DNA from: Bacteroidales bacterium
GTDB taxonomy: Bacteria; Bacteroidota; Bacteroidia; Bacteroidales; P3
DNA: 33,767 bases
Assembly (NCBI GenBank): GCA_004551865.1
Contig: SFPR01000012.1
Coordinates: 1-33,767, forward strand
Reading direction: 5' to 3'
The notes beneath the pieces are model-generated. The model saw only the letters and a program-made list of their open reading frames with translations. It searched no databases and was not told the origin of the DNA. Of the stretch, positions 13,788 to 22,219 are shown piece by piece; the stretch's first letter is position 1, and every line of letters starts with the position of its first letter. The position numbers were made by a program, and so were the translations under genes.

Positions 13788-16046
13788 ATGAGTAATTGTA
13801 TAAGTAGATTTGCAACATATTTCTTCAAAGAGCCTTTTGCGGAATTGAAATCGAAGCAACATGAGGGCGAAAACAAGATTTGGCGTCCCGTGTTTTTGTT
13901 TGTTTTGGCTCTTTCGTTGTTTGGATTGCTTTTTTTGGCAAAAGATGCCGGTATATCGGGTGATGAGTTCTTCCATGTACATCATTCTCAAGATGTATTC
14001 AACTATTACAAGACTTTTGGCGAAGATAAAACTGCCGCAACGCCCACCGAGAGCAACAACCTGCCTTATTACAGTCAGTCTCCCGACACTTTCATTCACT
14101 TACTCATCAACACATTCGGCATAGAAGACTATATGCCGTGGCGACACGCTCTTTGCAATATCTTGGCGTGGATAGGAATACTTTATGCAGGGCTTTTGGC
14201 TCGCAGAATTGGCGGTTGGAGGGCGGCAGTTCTCACTTGTGTACTACTGTTTGTTTCTCCGAGATTTTTGGGACACTCGTTCAACAATCTCAAAGACATA
14301 CCTTTTGCCTCCGCTTGCATAATGTCTATATATTATATTGTGAAGTTTTTGGACGGTTTGCCAAAGATAAAAATCTCGACTGCCATAATGTTGGCTCTTT
14401 CCATCGCTTTTGCGACCTCAATCCGCGTTGGAGGTTTGCTGATGGTCGCTTACTTCGGGCTTTTTGCCATTGTGTACTACATTTACAAGCGAAAGAGTTT
14501 GAAACCTGTCTTTTTTAAGACGCTCATCTGGTCTTTGGGTATTTGTATTGCAGGATATATCTTGGCAGTTCTTGTATGGCCATACGCCTTAGAGGGACCT
14601 GTGAGCAACGTTTACGATGCTTTCACCAACATGAGCAAGTTTCAAATTGCCATAAGGCAGGTTTTTGAGGGCAAAATGCAGTGGTCGGACAATCTTCCTT
14701 GGTATTACTCTCCAAAATACATGCTTATGACCATTCCTTTGGTCGTTTTATTGGGATTTTTGTTGAGTATGGTGTTGGCTTTTCACAATCGAAAGAAGTG
14801 GTTCTACTATTTGGTGTTGTTTTTCACCGCTTTGTTCCCTATTTTTTGGATTGTGATTGACCGTTCCAACGTTTACGGAGGTTGGAGACACCTTTTGTTT
14901 ACCTATCCTTCGATTGTGATACTCGCAGCCTTGGGTTGGAACAGTCTGATTGAACTTGTGAGAAATCGTTATGCCAAATGGGCTGTTGCTCTTGCAATGT
15001 GCTTGTTATGTGTTCACCCTGTGGCACACTGCATTCGCAATCACCCTTACGAATATGTCTATTTCAATCAGTTTGTCGGCAATGTCGATAATGCTTACGG
15101 CAAATATGAGTTGGATTATTACTACCATTCTTTGCGTGAAGCCTCAGAATGGGTTAGGGATAATGCGAAAAAAGACAGCCTTACAAGCGGAGAGAAAATC
15201 AAGGTGGGTTGTTGGCATATTCATCCGCTCAATTATTACTTCAAAGACGACACTGCTCACTTTGAAACTGCCTTTGTACGCTGGGCAGAAAGGGGTGCAT
15301 CTGATTGGGATTACCTTATAGTTTGCACAACCGGCATAGGACCGGACATGATTGCCGCAGGAGCATACCCTCCTGCCAATACGGTCTATCAAGTCAAGGT
15401 AGATGATGTTCCGGTGTGCATTGTATTGAAACGAAAGCAAAAATACGACTTGCAAGGCTCCGAAGCAATGAAAAAAGGCGACCTTGAACAAGCGGTAACC
15501 TACCTTAACAAGGCGGTGGAAGCCGAACCGGATAATGAAACAGCGGTGATTTCACTTGCCGAAATCTACTTAAAGCAAGCTATGAGGGACACTCTGAGAA
15601 GCGAATTGCTGCCAAAGGTTACCGGCATCTTGGATAATTTCCTCAAATGCAACCCTCTGAACGAAAATGCGAACATTATGAAGGCTAATTGTTTGCTTAT
15701 GTCGGGACAAGCCGACGAGGCGTTGAAACTTTGCGAGCAGACAATAAACACAAACTACAAATACGAAAATTCATACAACCTTGCAGCTCAAATAAAACTT
15801 GCTTCAAAAGATGTGGCAGGGGCAGAAAGTTACTTGGTACGCCTTCTCAACACGGGAAGACTTAGCGACAATTTGGTAAAGAGCCTTTTGACGGTATTCC
15901 GTTACCAAGGCTTGGACGAGGCAGGGGCATATTCTAAGCTCTATTCGTTGCTTGAAGACTACTATCGTTCTATTGGCGAAGATGAATTGGCAGACCAATA
16001 TGACGAAGCACAGACTCAACTTATGCAAAACAGATTTAGACAATAA
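13788..16046 (+). CDS. GT-C (GT39/ArnT-like) membrane glycosyltransferase with TPRs
   Basis: The start is placed at the ATG at 13788 because the longer frame would include a TATCTTTG promoter box (13749-13756). About 752 residues remain. Some ten to eleven membrane helices fill residues 30-430. The first outer loop has AGISGDEFFHVHHSQDVF, the acidic D-E motif of PMT/ArnT-type GT-C enzymes that use lipid-linked sugars. After a soluble part come TPR-like helices (GDLEQAVTYLNKAVEAEPDN, then GQADEALKLCEQTINTNYKYE). Such fusions probably bind acceptor proteins at the periplasmic face (inference). Donor and acceptor are unknown. The flavodiiron gene follows after 19 bp. Confidence 0.75.
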   Translation: MSNCISRFATYFFKEPFAELKSKQHEGENKIWRPVFLFVLALSLFGLLFLAKDAGISGDEFFHVHHSQDVFNYYKTFGEDKTAATPTESNNLPYYSQSPDTFIHLLINTFGIEDYMPWRHALCNILAWIGILYAGLLARRIGGWRAAVLTCVLLFVSPRFLGHSFNNLKDIPFASACIMSIYYIVKFLDGLPKIKISTAIMLALSIAFATSIRVGGLLMVAYFGLFAIVYYIYKRKSLKPVFFKTLIWSLGICIAGYILAVLVWPYALEGPVSNVYDAFTNMSKFQIAIRQVFEGKMQWSDNLPWYYSPKYMLMTIPLVVLLGFLLSMVLAFHNRKKWFYYLVLFFTALFPIFWIVIDRSNVYGGWRHLLFTYPSIVILAALGWNSLIELVRNRYAKWAVALAMCLLCVHPVAHCIRNHPYEYVYFNQFVGNVDNAYGKYELDYYYHSLREASEWVRDNAKKDSLTSGEKIKVGCWHIHPLNYYFKDDTAHFETAFVRWAERGASDWDYLIVCTTGIGPDMIAAGAYPPANTVYQVKVDDVPVCIVLKRKQKYDLQGSEAMKKGDLEQAVTYLNKAVEAEPDNETAVISLAEIYLKQAMRDTLRSELLPKVTGILDNFLKCNPLNENANIMKANCLLMSGQADEALKLCEQTINTNYKYENSYNLAAQIKLASKDVAGAESYLVRLLNTGRLSDNLVKSLLTVFRYQGLDEAGAYSKLYSLLEDYYRSIGEDELADQYDEAQTQLMQNRFRQ

Positions 16047-16065
16047 CAATTAAAATATCATCACA

Positions 16066-17229
16066 ATGAAACCATTGGAAATTGCAAAAGACATCTATTC
16101 TGTCGGTGTCAAAGATTGGAATGTAAGAAACTTTCATGGTTATCTTACCCAAAAAGGCTCTACCTACAATGCCTATTTGATAATAGACGAAAAGATTACG
16201 TTGATTGACACGGTGAAAGCACCGTTTTGTGAAGAATTTTTGGAGAGAATTTCTCAAGTTGTGGACCTTTCAAAGATTGAGTACGTCGTTTCAAACCACG
16301 TAGAGATGGATCACTCAGGTTCTATGCCCGAGGTGATGAAGCGTCTCCCAAATGCAACCGTTCTTACCACCGCTGCAGCAGAAAAAGAACACAAGTTGCA
16401 CTACGACACTACCAACTGGAAGATACAAACCGTCAAGACGGGAGACAGCGTCTCTATAGGAAAACGTACTCTTACCTTCTTGACAACACCGATGGTGCAT
16501 TGGCCCGACAATATGCTCACTTACTGCCCCGAGGATAAGATTTTGTTCTCCAACGACGCCTTCGGACAACACTTGGCAAGCTCAGAGAATTTTGACGATG
16601 AGCTAAGTTTGGATTTAATTCTTGCAGAGGCAAAGAAGTATTACGCAAACATCGTGATGCCTTACTCTTCTCAGGTGGTAACTGCCCTAAAGGCTGCATC
16701 GGCTTTGGATATCAAGATGATAGCTCCTGCTCATGGTTTGATTTGGAGAACAAATCTTCCTGCTATATTGGAGTGTTACACCAAGTGGAGCAACCAAGAG
16801 AAAGAGAAAAAGGCGGTTATTGTGTTTGACAGTATGTGGCACAGCACCGAAAAGATTGCTTACGCTATCAGAAACGCTTTTGAACAAAAGGATTATTCGT
16901 TTAAGTTCTACGATTTGAAGTCAAACCACGTTTCAGACGTGATAACAGACTGCTTGGACGCCGAATATATCTGCGTCGGCAGCCCTACGTTGAACAAAAA
17001 CATCATGCCGAGCGTGGCAGCTATGATGACGTATATCCAAGGTCTTATTTGCAAGGGTAAGAAGGGTGTTTTGTTCGGCTCTTACGGCTGGGCGCCTTTG
17101 AATATGAAGGTTATGCAACGCTACTTTGACGAATCGGGCATCGAAACCGTTGCAAGCTACAACGTAAACTTCGTTCCTACCGAAGAAAAGTTGAAAGAAA
17201 TCACCTCAGATTTAGCTTCAAAATTATAG
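16066..17229 (+). CDS. Flavodiiron protein (A-type flavoprotein)
   Basis: The 387-residue protein has a metallo-beta-lactamase-like domain with the diiron ligands H78-x-E80-x-D82-H83 (NHVEMDHSG), a histidine at about 147 (MVHWPDNM), an aspartate in FSNDAFGQH, and a histidine in APAHGLIW. From about residue 255 a flavodoxin domain binds FMN (IVFDSMWHSTEKIAYAI, VGSPTLNKNIMPSVAAM, FGSYGWAP). Flavodiiron proteins reduce O2 to water or NO to N2O in the cytoplasm and protect anaerobes. Length and order match the simplest, class A type. It begins 19 bp after the glycosyltransferase, and a four-motif repeat element starts 20 bp after its stop. Confidence 0.96.
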   Translation: MKPLEIAKDIYSVGVKDWNVRNFHGYLTQKGSTYNAYLIIDEKITLIDTVKAPFCEEFLERISQVVDLSKIEYVVSNHVEMDHSGSMPEVMKRLPNATVLTTAAAEKEHKLHYDTTNWKIQTVKTGDSVSIGKRTLTFLTTPMVHWPDNMLTYCPEDKILFSNDAFGQHLASSENFDDELSLDLILAEAKKYYANIVMPYSSQVVTALKAASALDIKMIAPAHGLIWRTNLPAILECYTKWSNQEKEKKAVIVFDSMWHSTEKIAYAIRNAFEQKDYSFKFYDLKSNHVSDVITDCLDAEYICVGSPTLNKNIMPSVAAMMTYIQGLICKGKKGVLFGSYGWAPLNMKVMQRYFDESGIETVASYNVNFVPTEEKLKEITSDLASKL

Positions 17230-17249
17230 TTCAGATATTCAGAAAAACA

Positions 17250-17323
17250 AAACGCCGTTTTGACAAAATGAAACGGCGTTCTGCTCAAACAAAACGGCGT
17301 TTTATTTTGGTGAAACGCCGTTT
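17250..17323. repeat. Interspersed four-motif element, copy B
   Basis: Motifs start at 17250, 17271, 17292 and 17313, an exact 21-bp period: AAACGCCGTTT, AAACGGCGTTC, AAACGGCGTTT, AAACGCCGTTT. Motif 1 pairs with 2, and 3 with 4, giving two hairpins with 10-base loops. It lies between the flavodiiron gene and the DUF6427-like gene and could act as a terminator. Confidence 0.9.
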
Positions 17324-17380
17324 TATTTTTGCCTTTTGGCGTACAGAAGCTCCCAAACCGAAGACGAAATGTTGTTTTTG

Positions 17381-17410
17381 TTTGTTTTGACGAGCAAAAA
17401 TGTATCTTTT
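17381..17410 (+). promoter_or_regulatory. Likely promoter of the DUF6427-like gene
   Basis: TTTG (17381-17384) is followed after 18 bp by TATCTTTT (17403-17410), one base from the phylum consensus. It lies about 50 bp before the preferred ATG at 17463. Confidence 0.45.
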
Positions 17411-17462
17411 TCAAATTGTTTCCGTAAATGCTTAGAGTAAATCAAAAACATTGGAAAGTATC

Positions 17463-18443
17463 ATGCTGATAAATATCTTCAAAAAAAACTATCCTCTCCA
17501 ACTGCTCTTGTTGGTGTTGGTTCCTTTGGTGTTGTGGATTCCGGCTTTTGTCAATCCGCCGGAGTTGTTTCGCACAATTTTCGATATGCCTCTTTATGAT
17601 GTTGTTTACTCTTGGGCATACGGATTTAACACAATAGCTTCGATTTGTGCATTTGTGATTGTTGTTTTGCAGGCTCTTTTTCTCAACTATATGATGACGA
17701 GAAACCATTTGTGTCAAAAGACGACTTTTTTTCCTGCTTTCTTGTATATCATTCTCATGAGTTGCAATGTGCAGACTATGACGTTCAGTGCGGTTTTGTT
17801 TGCCAACTTATGTTTGATTATTGCTTTGCATTTCTTTTTCAAATGCCACGACAAGAACGAGGGAATTGACGAAATTTTTCAGTCGAGTTTCTTTTTGGCA
17901 CTTGCAAGTCTATTTTATGCTCCATACGTTTTGTTTATATTCTGGATGTGGGCAGGATTGATTGTCTATAAGCTCTACAAGTGGAGAAGTTGGGGCATGA
18001 GCATTCTCGGATTGCTCACTCCGTTTTTGCTTTTGGCTGTGTTTTACTATCTGAAAGATATACCTGTCGAAGCAAAGATGTTTTCCAATGTAGAAAAATG
18101 GATAGACATCAACTTGGATTTCCTTGATATTCCTCTGCAAGTGGTATATATAGTATTGCTTGTGATGTTTATGATTCCGGCACTCGGAAACACTCTCAGC
18201 TCTCGCTCAAACAGGATTATAGAATATAGAAAGAAAAGCGGTGTAATGGTGAGTATGTTCGTTGTTTCGCTTTTTCCTTTCTTTTTGAGCAAGACTTATC
18301 CTAATATGTCGTTCATTTTTGCCATTCCTTTGTCGTTTTTCTTTTGCAATATGTTCATGAACCTAAACAAAGAGAGATACGCAAACACTTTCTTGCTGAT
18401 TTTTGTTTTTTGTTGCATTGCCAAGATTTATATGTCTTTGTAA
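17463..18443 (+). CDS. DUF6427-like integral membrane protein
   Basis: The ATG at 17463 is preferred over a TTG four codons earlier, because a GGAAAG ribosome site lies 4-5 bases before it. The 326 residues hold about eight to nine membrane helices and begin MLINIFKKNYPLQLL, as DUF6427 proteins of Bacteroidota do. The NPPELFRTIFDMPLY segment after helix 1 and a charged loop (FKCHDKNEGIDEIFQSS) before the central helices fit that family. Function is unknown; a role in envelope assembly or gliding has been suggested for neighbours in other genomes, but nothing here tests that. A solo AAACGGCGTTT motif lies 11 bp after the stop. Confidence 0.6.
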   Translation: MLINIFKKNYPLQLLLLVLVPLVLWIPAFVNPPELFRTIFDMPLYDVVYSWAYGFNTIASICAFVIVVLQALFLNYMMTRNHLCQKTTFFPAFLYIILMSCNVQTMTFSAVLFANLCLIIALHFFFKCHDKNEGIDEIFQSSFFLALASLFYAPYVLFIFWMWAGLIVYKLYKWRSWGMSILGLLTPFLLLAVFYYLKDIPVEAKMFSNVEKWIDINLDFLDIPLQVVYIVLLVMFMIPALGNTLSSRSNRIIEYRKKSGVMVSMFVVSLFPFFLSKTYPNMSFIFAIPLSFFFCNMFMNLNKERYANTFLLIFVFCCIAKIYMSL

Positions 18444-18453
18444 TAAAGGTCTG

Positions 18454-18464
18454 AAACGGCGTTT
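18454..18464. repeat. Solo AAACGGCGTTT motif
   Basis: One exact motif sits 10 bases after the DUF6427-like stop. Positions 21 bp to either side hold no recognisable partner, so it is either a lone copy or the last trace of a decayed four-motif element. Confidence 0.6.
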
Positions 18465-18561
18465 TTTTGTCTTATTTTGGCAAAAGAGAATATCAAGCGG
18501 CTCAGTTGAGTGATTTTTTCGTAACTTTGCAGGGTTGAAAACTCAAAAAAATCTGACAAAT

Positions 18562-19254
18562 ATGAAATTTGGAGTAGTTATTTTCCCGGGTTCTAATTGC
18601 GACCACGACATGATATATCTTTTGAAAGATATACTGCATCAGGAAGTTGTGAAACTATGGCATAAGGATACCGATTTGCAAAATTGTGATATGATTATAC
18701 TTCCCGGAGGCTTCTCTTACGGCGACTATCTTCGCTCGGGAGCAATTGCAAGTCTTTCTCCCATTATGGAAAGCGTCAAGACTTTTGCAAAAAACGGCGG
18801 TTACGTTTTGGGAGTGTGCAATGGTTTTCAAATCTTATGCGAATCCGGCTTGTTGGAAGGAGCTTTGCTTGCAAATGATAACCAGAAATTTGTTTGCAAG
18901 AACCAGTATATTGCAATTCAAACAACTTCCACCGCTTTCACACAAAAAGCCACAAAAGGCAAAGCCCTCAATGTTCCGATAGCTCACGGAGAGGGTCGTT
19001 ATTTTGCCGACAGTGAAACGATAAAACGTCTAAACGATGAAGACAGAGTGCTTTTCCGCTACTGCAATCAGGCAGGAGAGATTGACACAAAGTACAATCC
19101 GAACGGCAGTGTGGAGAATATTGCGGGTATCACCAACTCTACAAGGAACGTCTTTGGAATGATGCCTCACCCCGAGAGGTGTTCCGATGAGGAATTGGGA
19201 AATACCGACGGCAGAATTTTGTTTGAAAGTCTCATAGCGTCAATCGGTAAGTAG
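18562..19254 (+). CDS. purQ: Phosphoribosylformylglycinamidine synthase, glutaminase subunit
   Basis: The ATG at 18562 (MKFGVVIFPGSNCDHD) is the family start; a TTG nine codons earlier is rejected. The 230-residue class I glutaminase has its nucleophile at Cys86 (GGYVLGVCNGFQIL) and the His-Glu pair in MMPHPER near the end. It feeds ammonia to PurL, which makes FGAM from FGAR in step four of purine synthesis. PurL and PurS are not in the window, and the separate small subunit marks the multi-subunit form, unusual in a phylum that often has one large PurL. A TAACTTTG box (18522-18529) precedes it, and rnhB follows after 5 bp. Confidence 0.9.
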   Translation: MKFGVVIFPGSNCDHDMIYLLKDILHQEVVKLWHKDTDLQNCDMIILPGGFSYGDYLRSGAIASLSPIMESVKTFAKNGGYVLGVCNGFQILCESGLLEGALLANDNQKFVCKNQYIAIQTTSTAFTQKATKGKALNVPIAHGEGRYFADSETIKRLNDEDRVLFRYCNQAGEIDTKYNPNGSVENIAGITNSTRNVFGMMPHPERCSDEELGNTDGRILFESLIASIGK

Positions 19255-19259
19255 AGATT

Positions 19260-19856
19260 TTGCTCCGAAGTTATTTTTCTCAAGAAAATATTGTGGAATG
19301 CGGCTGCGACGAGGCAGGACGAGGCTGTTTGGCAGGTCCTGTTGTTGCTGCCGCTGTTGTTTTGCCAAGAGATTTTGCCTGTAAGGAGCTGAACGATTCG
19401 AAGAAGTTGAGCGACAAAGCTCGCCGACGGCTGCGTCCTATTATCGAAAGCAATGCACTGAGCTATGCAGTGGCATTTGTGGATAACAATACCATAGACA
19501 AAATAAACATTCTCCAAGCTGCCTTTCTTGCAATGAGCAATGCCGTCCGCAAATTGTCGCTTCGTCCCGACCTTCTGCTCATTGACGGCAATAGGTTTTA
19601 CTCAGACTTGAATATTCCTTTTGAATGTATTGTCAAAGGAGACGGAAAATTTCAGAGCATAGCCGCTGCTTCAATTCTTGCCAAGACTTATCGTGATGAT
19701 TTCATGATTGAAGCTCACCAGTCTTACCCTTTGTATGATTGGAACAAAAATATGGGCTACCCTACCGCAAAACATCGTGCAGCAATTGTACAACACGGTT
19801 TTACTCCTCTGCACAGAAAAAGTTTTAACTGCATAGGTCAAATGTCCTTGTTTTGA
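19260..19856 (+). CDS. rnhB: Ribonuclease HII
   Basis: The 198-residue protein carries the RNase HII core: CDEAGRGCLAGPVVAAAVVL (D17 and E18 are the first catalytic acids), LNDSKKLSDKARRRL, LLLIDGN (third acid), and AAASILAKTYRDD (fourth). It cuts RNA in RNA-DNA hybrids and single ribonucleotides in DNA. Length matches the usual 190-210. It starts with TTG, 5 bp after purQ, and the two are probably co-transcribed. No ATG lies in frame before the first motif. Confidence 0.95.
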   Translation: MLRSYFSQENIVECGCDEAGRGCLAGPVVAAAVVLPRDFACKELNDSKKLSDKARRRLRPIIESNALSYAVAFVDNNTIDKINILQAAFLAMSNAVRKLSLRPDLLLIDGNRFYSDLNIPFECIVKGDGKFQSIAAASILAKTYRDDFMIEAHQSYPLYDWNKNMGYPTAKHRAAIVQHGFTPLHRKSFNCIGQMSLF

Positions 19857-19952
19857 TTTTGAAAAATCAATTCTTATCGACACTATTCTCATTTTTGTCG
19901 ATAAAGGTTCCGGTTTGGCAGAATAACTTTTTACAATTTAATAAAATGGTCT

Positions 19953-20097
19953 TACCTTTGCAAACGGAAACATCAAGATGACGCATGAGTTTCATTTTGT
20001 TTTGTTTTTAAATTGGTTTTATTTTAGTTTTGCAGACAGCCCCTGAGGAGTTATCTTGATTGTTAGCATAATTACTTTCTTTGGAGGGCTGTTTTTT
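19953..20097 (+). ncRNA. Candidate leader RNA or small RNA
   Basis: The 321-bp gap between rnhB and the kinase gene holds a TACCTTTG -7 box (19953-19960; a poor TTTT -33 lies near 19928-19931). A 22-codon ATG frame (19978-20046) follows, and then a hairpin in which ACAGCCC (20036-20042) pairs with GGGCTGT (20086-20092), ending in six Ts. An inner stem AGTTAT/ATAATT is possible. The frame's stop codon lies just inside the left arm. This is the layout of a transcription attenuator, or of a short stand-alone RNA of about 130 nt. Confidence 0.45.
19978..20046 (+). CDS. Possible Phe-rich leader peptide, 22 aa
   Basis: The frame starts ATG at 19978, with GGAAA about 8 bases before it. It reads MTHEFHFVLFLNWFYFSF, then ADSP and a stop: six Phe, one Trp and one Tyr in 22 residues. 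The stop falls in the left arm of the following terminator-like hairpin, as in amino-acid leader peptides. T-rich DNA yields Phe-rich frames by chance, so this is only a candidate. The downstream gene is a histidine kinase rather than a biosynthetic gene. Confidence 0.3.
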   Translation: MTHEFHFVLFLNWFYFSFADSP

Positions 20098-20177
20098 ATT
20101 TCTACTGCGACCAATTTGACCTACCTTGTGGGGTTGTGTGATAATAAATTGAATTTTTTAGCGTTTCATTTCTGTAA

Positions 20178-21212
20178 ATGAAGGATTTGTTCAATAGAAA
20201 GAAACACACTTTTTTCCTGCTTCACATTCTCTGTTGGGGGATTGTCTTTTGTGGACCTTTCTTTCCTCCTAACAACATCTCGTCTTCGGAATCTTCTTTT
20301 GCTATCAAGTATTTCGTAAAGATGGGAATGGTGTTCTGTTTCTTCTATCTGAATTACTTTGTCTTGATTGACAAGTTTTTGTTTAACAAAAAGTTTTCCA
20401 AATTTATCGTTTCCAATCTGCTTTTAATTACTTTGTTTGCAACACTCACCCAAATATTTTTCAAGTTGTTCGACTCTTGCCGCCAAAGTGTGGAATACAT
20501 TTCTTTGGACTTTGGCATATTGCTGCAAAACTTCATTCCGTTTCTCACAGCCTTAGCTTTTGTGCTTTGTGCAAAGCTTTTGTTGAAGTGGTTGCACACA
20601 GAAAGGGAGAAAAACAAGATTTCAAACTTAAAATCTGAGTGCGAGCTGAAAAATCTTCGCAACCAGCTCAATCCACACTTCTTGATAAATTCACTAAACA
20701 GTATTTACGCCTTGATTTGTCTCTCTCAAAAGCAGGCACAGCAAGCTCTGATTTCGCTATCCAACCTTTTGAGATACACTCTTAGCGTAAACAACTGTGA
20801 GAGCGTGCCTTTGAGAAACGAGATTGCCTTTCTGAAAGACTATATCGACCTTATGAGATTAAGACAACGGAAAGATGTGATAATCAACACAAGGTTTGAT
20901 GTGTCCGAAATGACGAGTTTCAATATTGCTCCCATGCTTCACATCAACCTTATCGAAAATGCGTTCAAGCATGGGGTAAGTCCCGACAAGCAAAGCAGAA
21001 TAGACATTTGCATAAAGGAGACTGATAATGGTATAACAAGCACTATATCAAATACATTCTTTCCTCAAAAAAGCAATGAGACGAAAGAGGGTGGTGTGGG
21101 GCTTGATTTGCTGCTCAAACGCTTGGAAGCCCAATACAAAGACAAATATGAGTACAACGTCTATATAAAAGACGGATTTTATACGGTAACCCTTGATATT
21201 ATTTTGCAATGA
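20178..21212 (+). CDS. LytS-type sensor histidine kinase
   Basis: The 344-residue protein has four membrane helices (about residues 10-30, 45-65, 75-98 and 115-135), a short coiled linker, and a His_kinase domain with the phospho-accepting H167 in LRNQLNPHFLINSLNS. The ATP-binding part has LHINLIENAFKHGVS (N box) and GGVGLDLLLKRLE (G box). No periplasmic sensor domain exists, so the signal is sensed in or near the membrane. The stop overlaps the response regulator start by four bases (ATGA). A possible attenuator lies upstream. The pair is a standard Bacteroidota LytS/LytTR system of unknown target. Confidence 0.92.
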   Translation: MKDLFNRKKHTFFLLHILCWGIVFCGPFFPPNNISSSESSFAIKYFVKMGMVFCFFYLNYFVLIDKFLFNKKFSKFIVSNLLLITLFATLTQIFFKLFDSCRQSVEYISLDFGILLQNFIPFLTALAFVLCAKLLLKWLHTEREKNKISNLKSECELKNLRNQLNPHFLINSLNSIYALICLSQKQAQQALISLSNLLRYTLSVNNCESVPLRNEIAFLKDYIDLMRLRQRKDVIINTRFDVSEMTSFNIAPMLHINLIENAFKHGVSPDKQSRIDICIKETDNGITSTISNTFFPQKSNETKEGGVGLDLLLKRLEAQYKDKYEYNVYIKDGFYTVTLDIILQ

Positions 21213-21946
21213 AACTAAGATGTATCGTCATTGACGACGAACCTTTGGCTCTTTCGCTGTTGGAATCATACGTAAGACAAACTTCTTTTTGCGAATTGGC
21301 GGGAAGTTTTACCTCGGCAACGTCTTGTTATGAGCTTGTTCTTTCGGGAGGTGTGGATGTGGTGCTTACAGACATACAGATGCCGGGAGTAGATGGCATG
21401 GAATTTGCAAAAACTATCGAAGGAAAAGCAAAAGTCATCTTTACAACAGCCTTTGAGCAGTATGCAATAGACGGATATAAGGTGGGAGCGTTCGACTATC
21501 TGCTGAAACCTGTCTCATTCAAGACATTCTATTCGACGATGTGTCGTTTGTTTGCTTCGATGGAAGAACAAACTCACCCTGCCGAAAAGCCTGACTTTTT
21601 GTTTGTCAAAACAGACGGCAGATTTCTTAAAGTAAGATTTGACGAGATTGCTTTCATTGAAGGATTAAAGGATTATGTCAAGATACATCTTCTGCAAGAA
21701 GACAAATTTCCCATATTGTGCTTAAACAGAATGAAGTTGATGGAAGAGGTTCTGCCAGAAAACTTTTGCAGAGTACACAAATCGTTTATCATCAACATAT
21801 CTGCAATCGACACAATCAACAAAGACTATGTTACAATCGGCACACGACACATTCCCTTGGGCGACAAATATGCCGACACCAAGGCTCTTCAATCTACAAA
21901 GATGATTGAATTTGCCGATTTGATGAGATTTATCAAGAAGCACTAA
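21209..21946 (+). CDS. LytTR-family response regulator
   Basis: The 245-residue protein has a receiver domain with the acidic pocket D9-D10-E11 and phospho-acceptor D55 (VVLTDIQMPG), Thr in FTTAFEQYA, and Lys in YLLKPVSF. The C-terminal LytTR DNA-binding domain (about 135-240) shows FLFVKTDGRFLKVRFDEIAFIEG and FCRVHKSFIINISAI. It is translated with the overlapping kinase gene and should bind direct repeats in promoters of its targets. A four-motif repeat element lies 36 bp after the stop. Confidence 0.95.
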   Translation: MKLRCIVIDDEPLALSLLESYVRQTSFCELAGSFTSATSCYELVLSGGVDVVLTDIQMPGVDGMEFAKTIEGKAKVIFTTAFEQYAIDGYKVGAFDYLLKPVSFKTFYSTMCRLFASMEEQTHPAEKPDFLFVKTDGRFLKVRFDEIAFIEGLKDYVKIHLLQEDKFPILCLNRMKLMEEVLPENFCRVHKSFIINISAIDTINKDYVTIGTRHIPLGDKYADTKALQSTKMIEFADLMRFIKKH

Positions 21947-21982
21947 CTGTCAGAAAATCAGTATCAAAATAAAAAGAAAACA

Positions 21983-22056
21983 AAACGCCGTTTCAGCAAA
22001 ATAAAACGGCGTTTTGTCGTAGCGAAACGGCGTTTGGGAAAAACAAATCGCCGTTT
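21983..22056. repeat. Interspersed four-motif element, copy C
   Basis: Motifs start at 21983, 22004, 22025 and 22046, an exact 21-bp period: AAACGCCGTTT, AAACGGCGTTT, AAACGGCGTTT, AATCGCCGTTT. Central bases C,G,G,C match copy B. It lies between the response regulator and the aspA promoter. Confidence 0.9.
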
Positions 22057-22134
22057 TAATTTTCTTGGACGATACTTCCGTACAACACTGACAGAAAAGC
22101 AAAAAATAAATTCCGAAATATCTGTCGAAAACAC

Positions 22135-22164
22135 TTGATTTTATCGTGTTTTTTCGTACCTTTG
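22135..22164 (+). promoter_or_regulatory. Promoter of aspA
   Basis: TTG (22135-22137) is followed after exactly 19 bp by TACCTTTG (22157-22164). This is a full match to the Bacteroidota housekeeping promoter, 56 bp before the start codon. Confidence 0.75.
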
Positions 22165-22219
22165 CACTTTCTTTTTGGTAAGATAACAAATTAACAACAA
22201 ACATAAAAGCATTATTAAA

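Noticed and set aside
17250..17323. Four-motif element as a miniature CRISPR array
   Set aside because: Repeats of 11 bp and spacers of 10-11 nt are far too short, every copy has exactly four motifs, neighbouring motifs alternate in orientation, and no cas genes are near.
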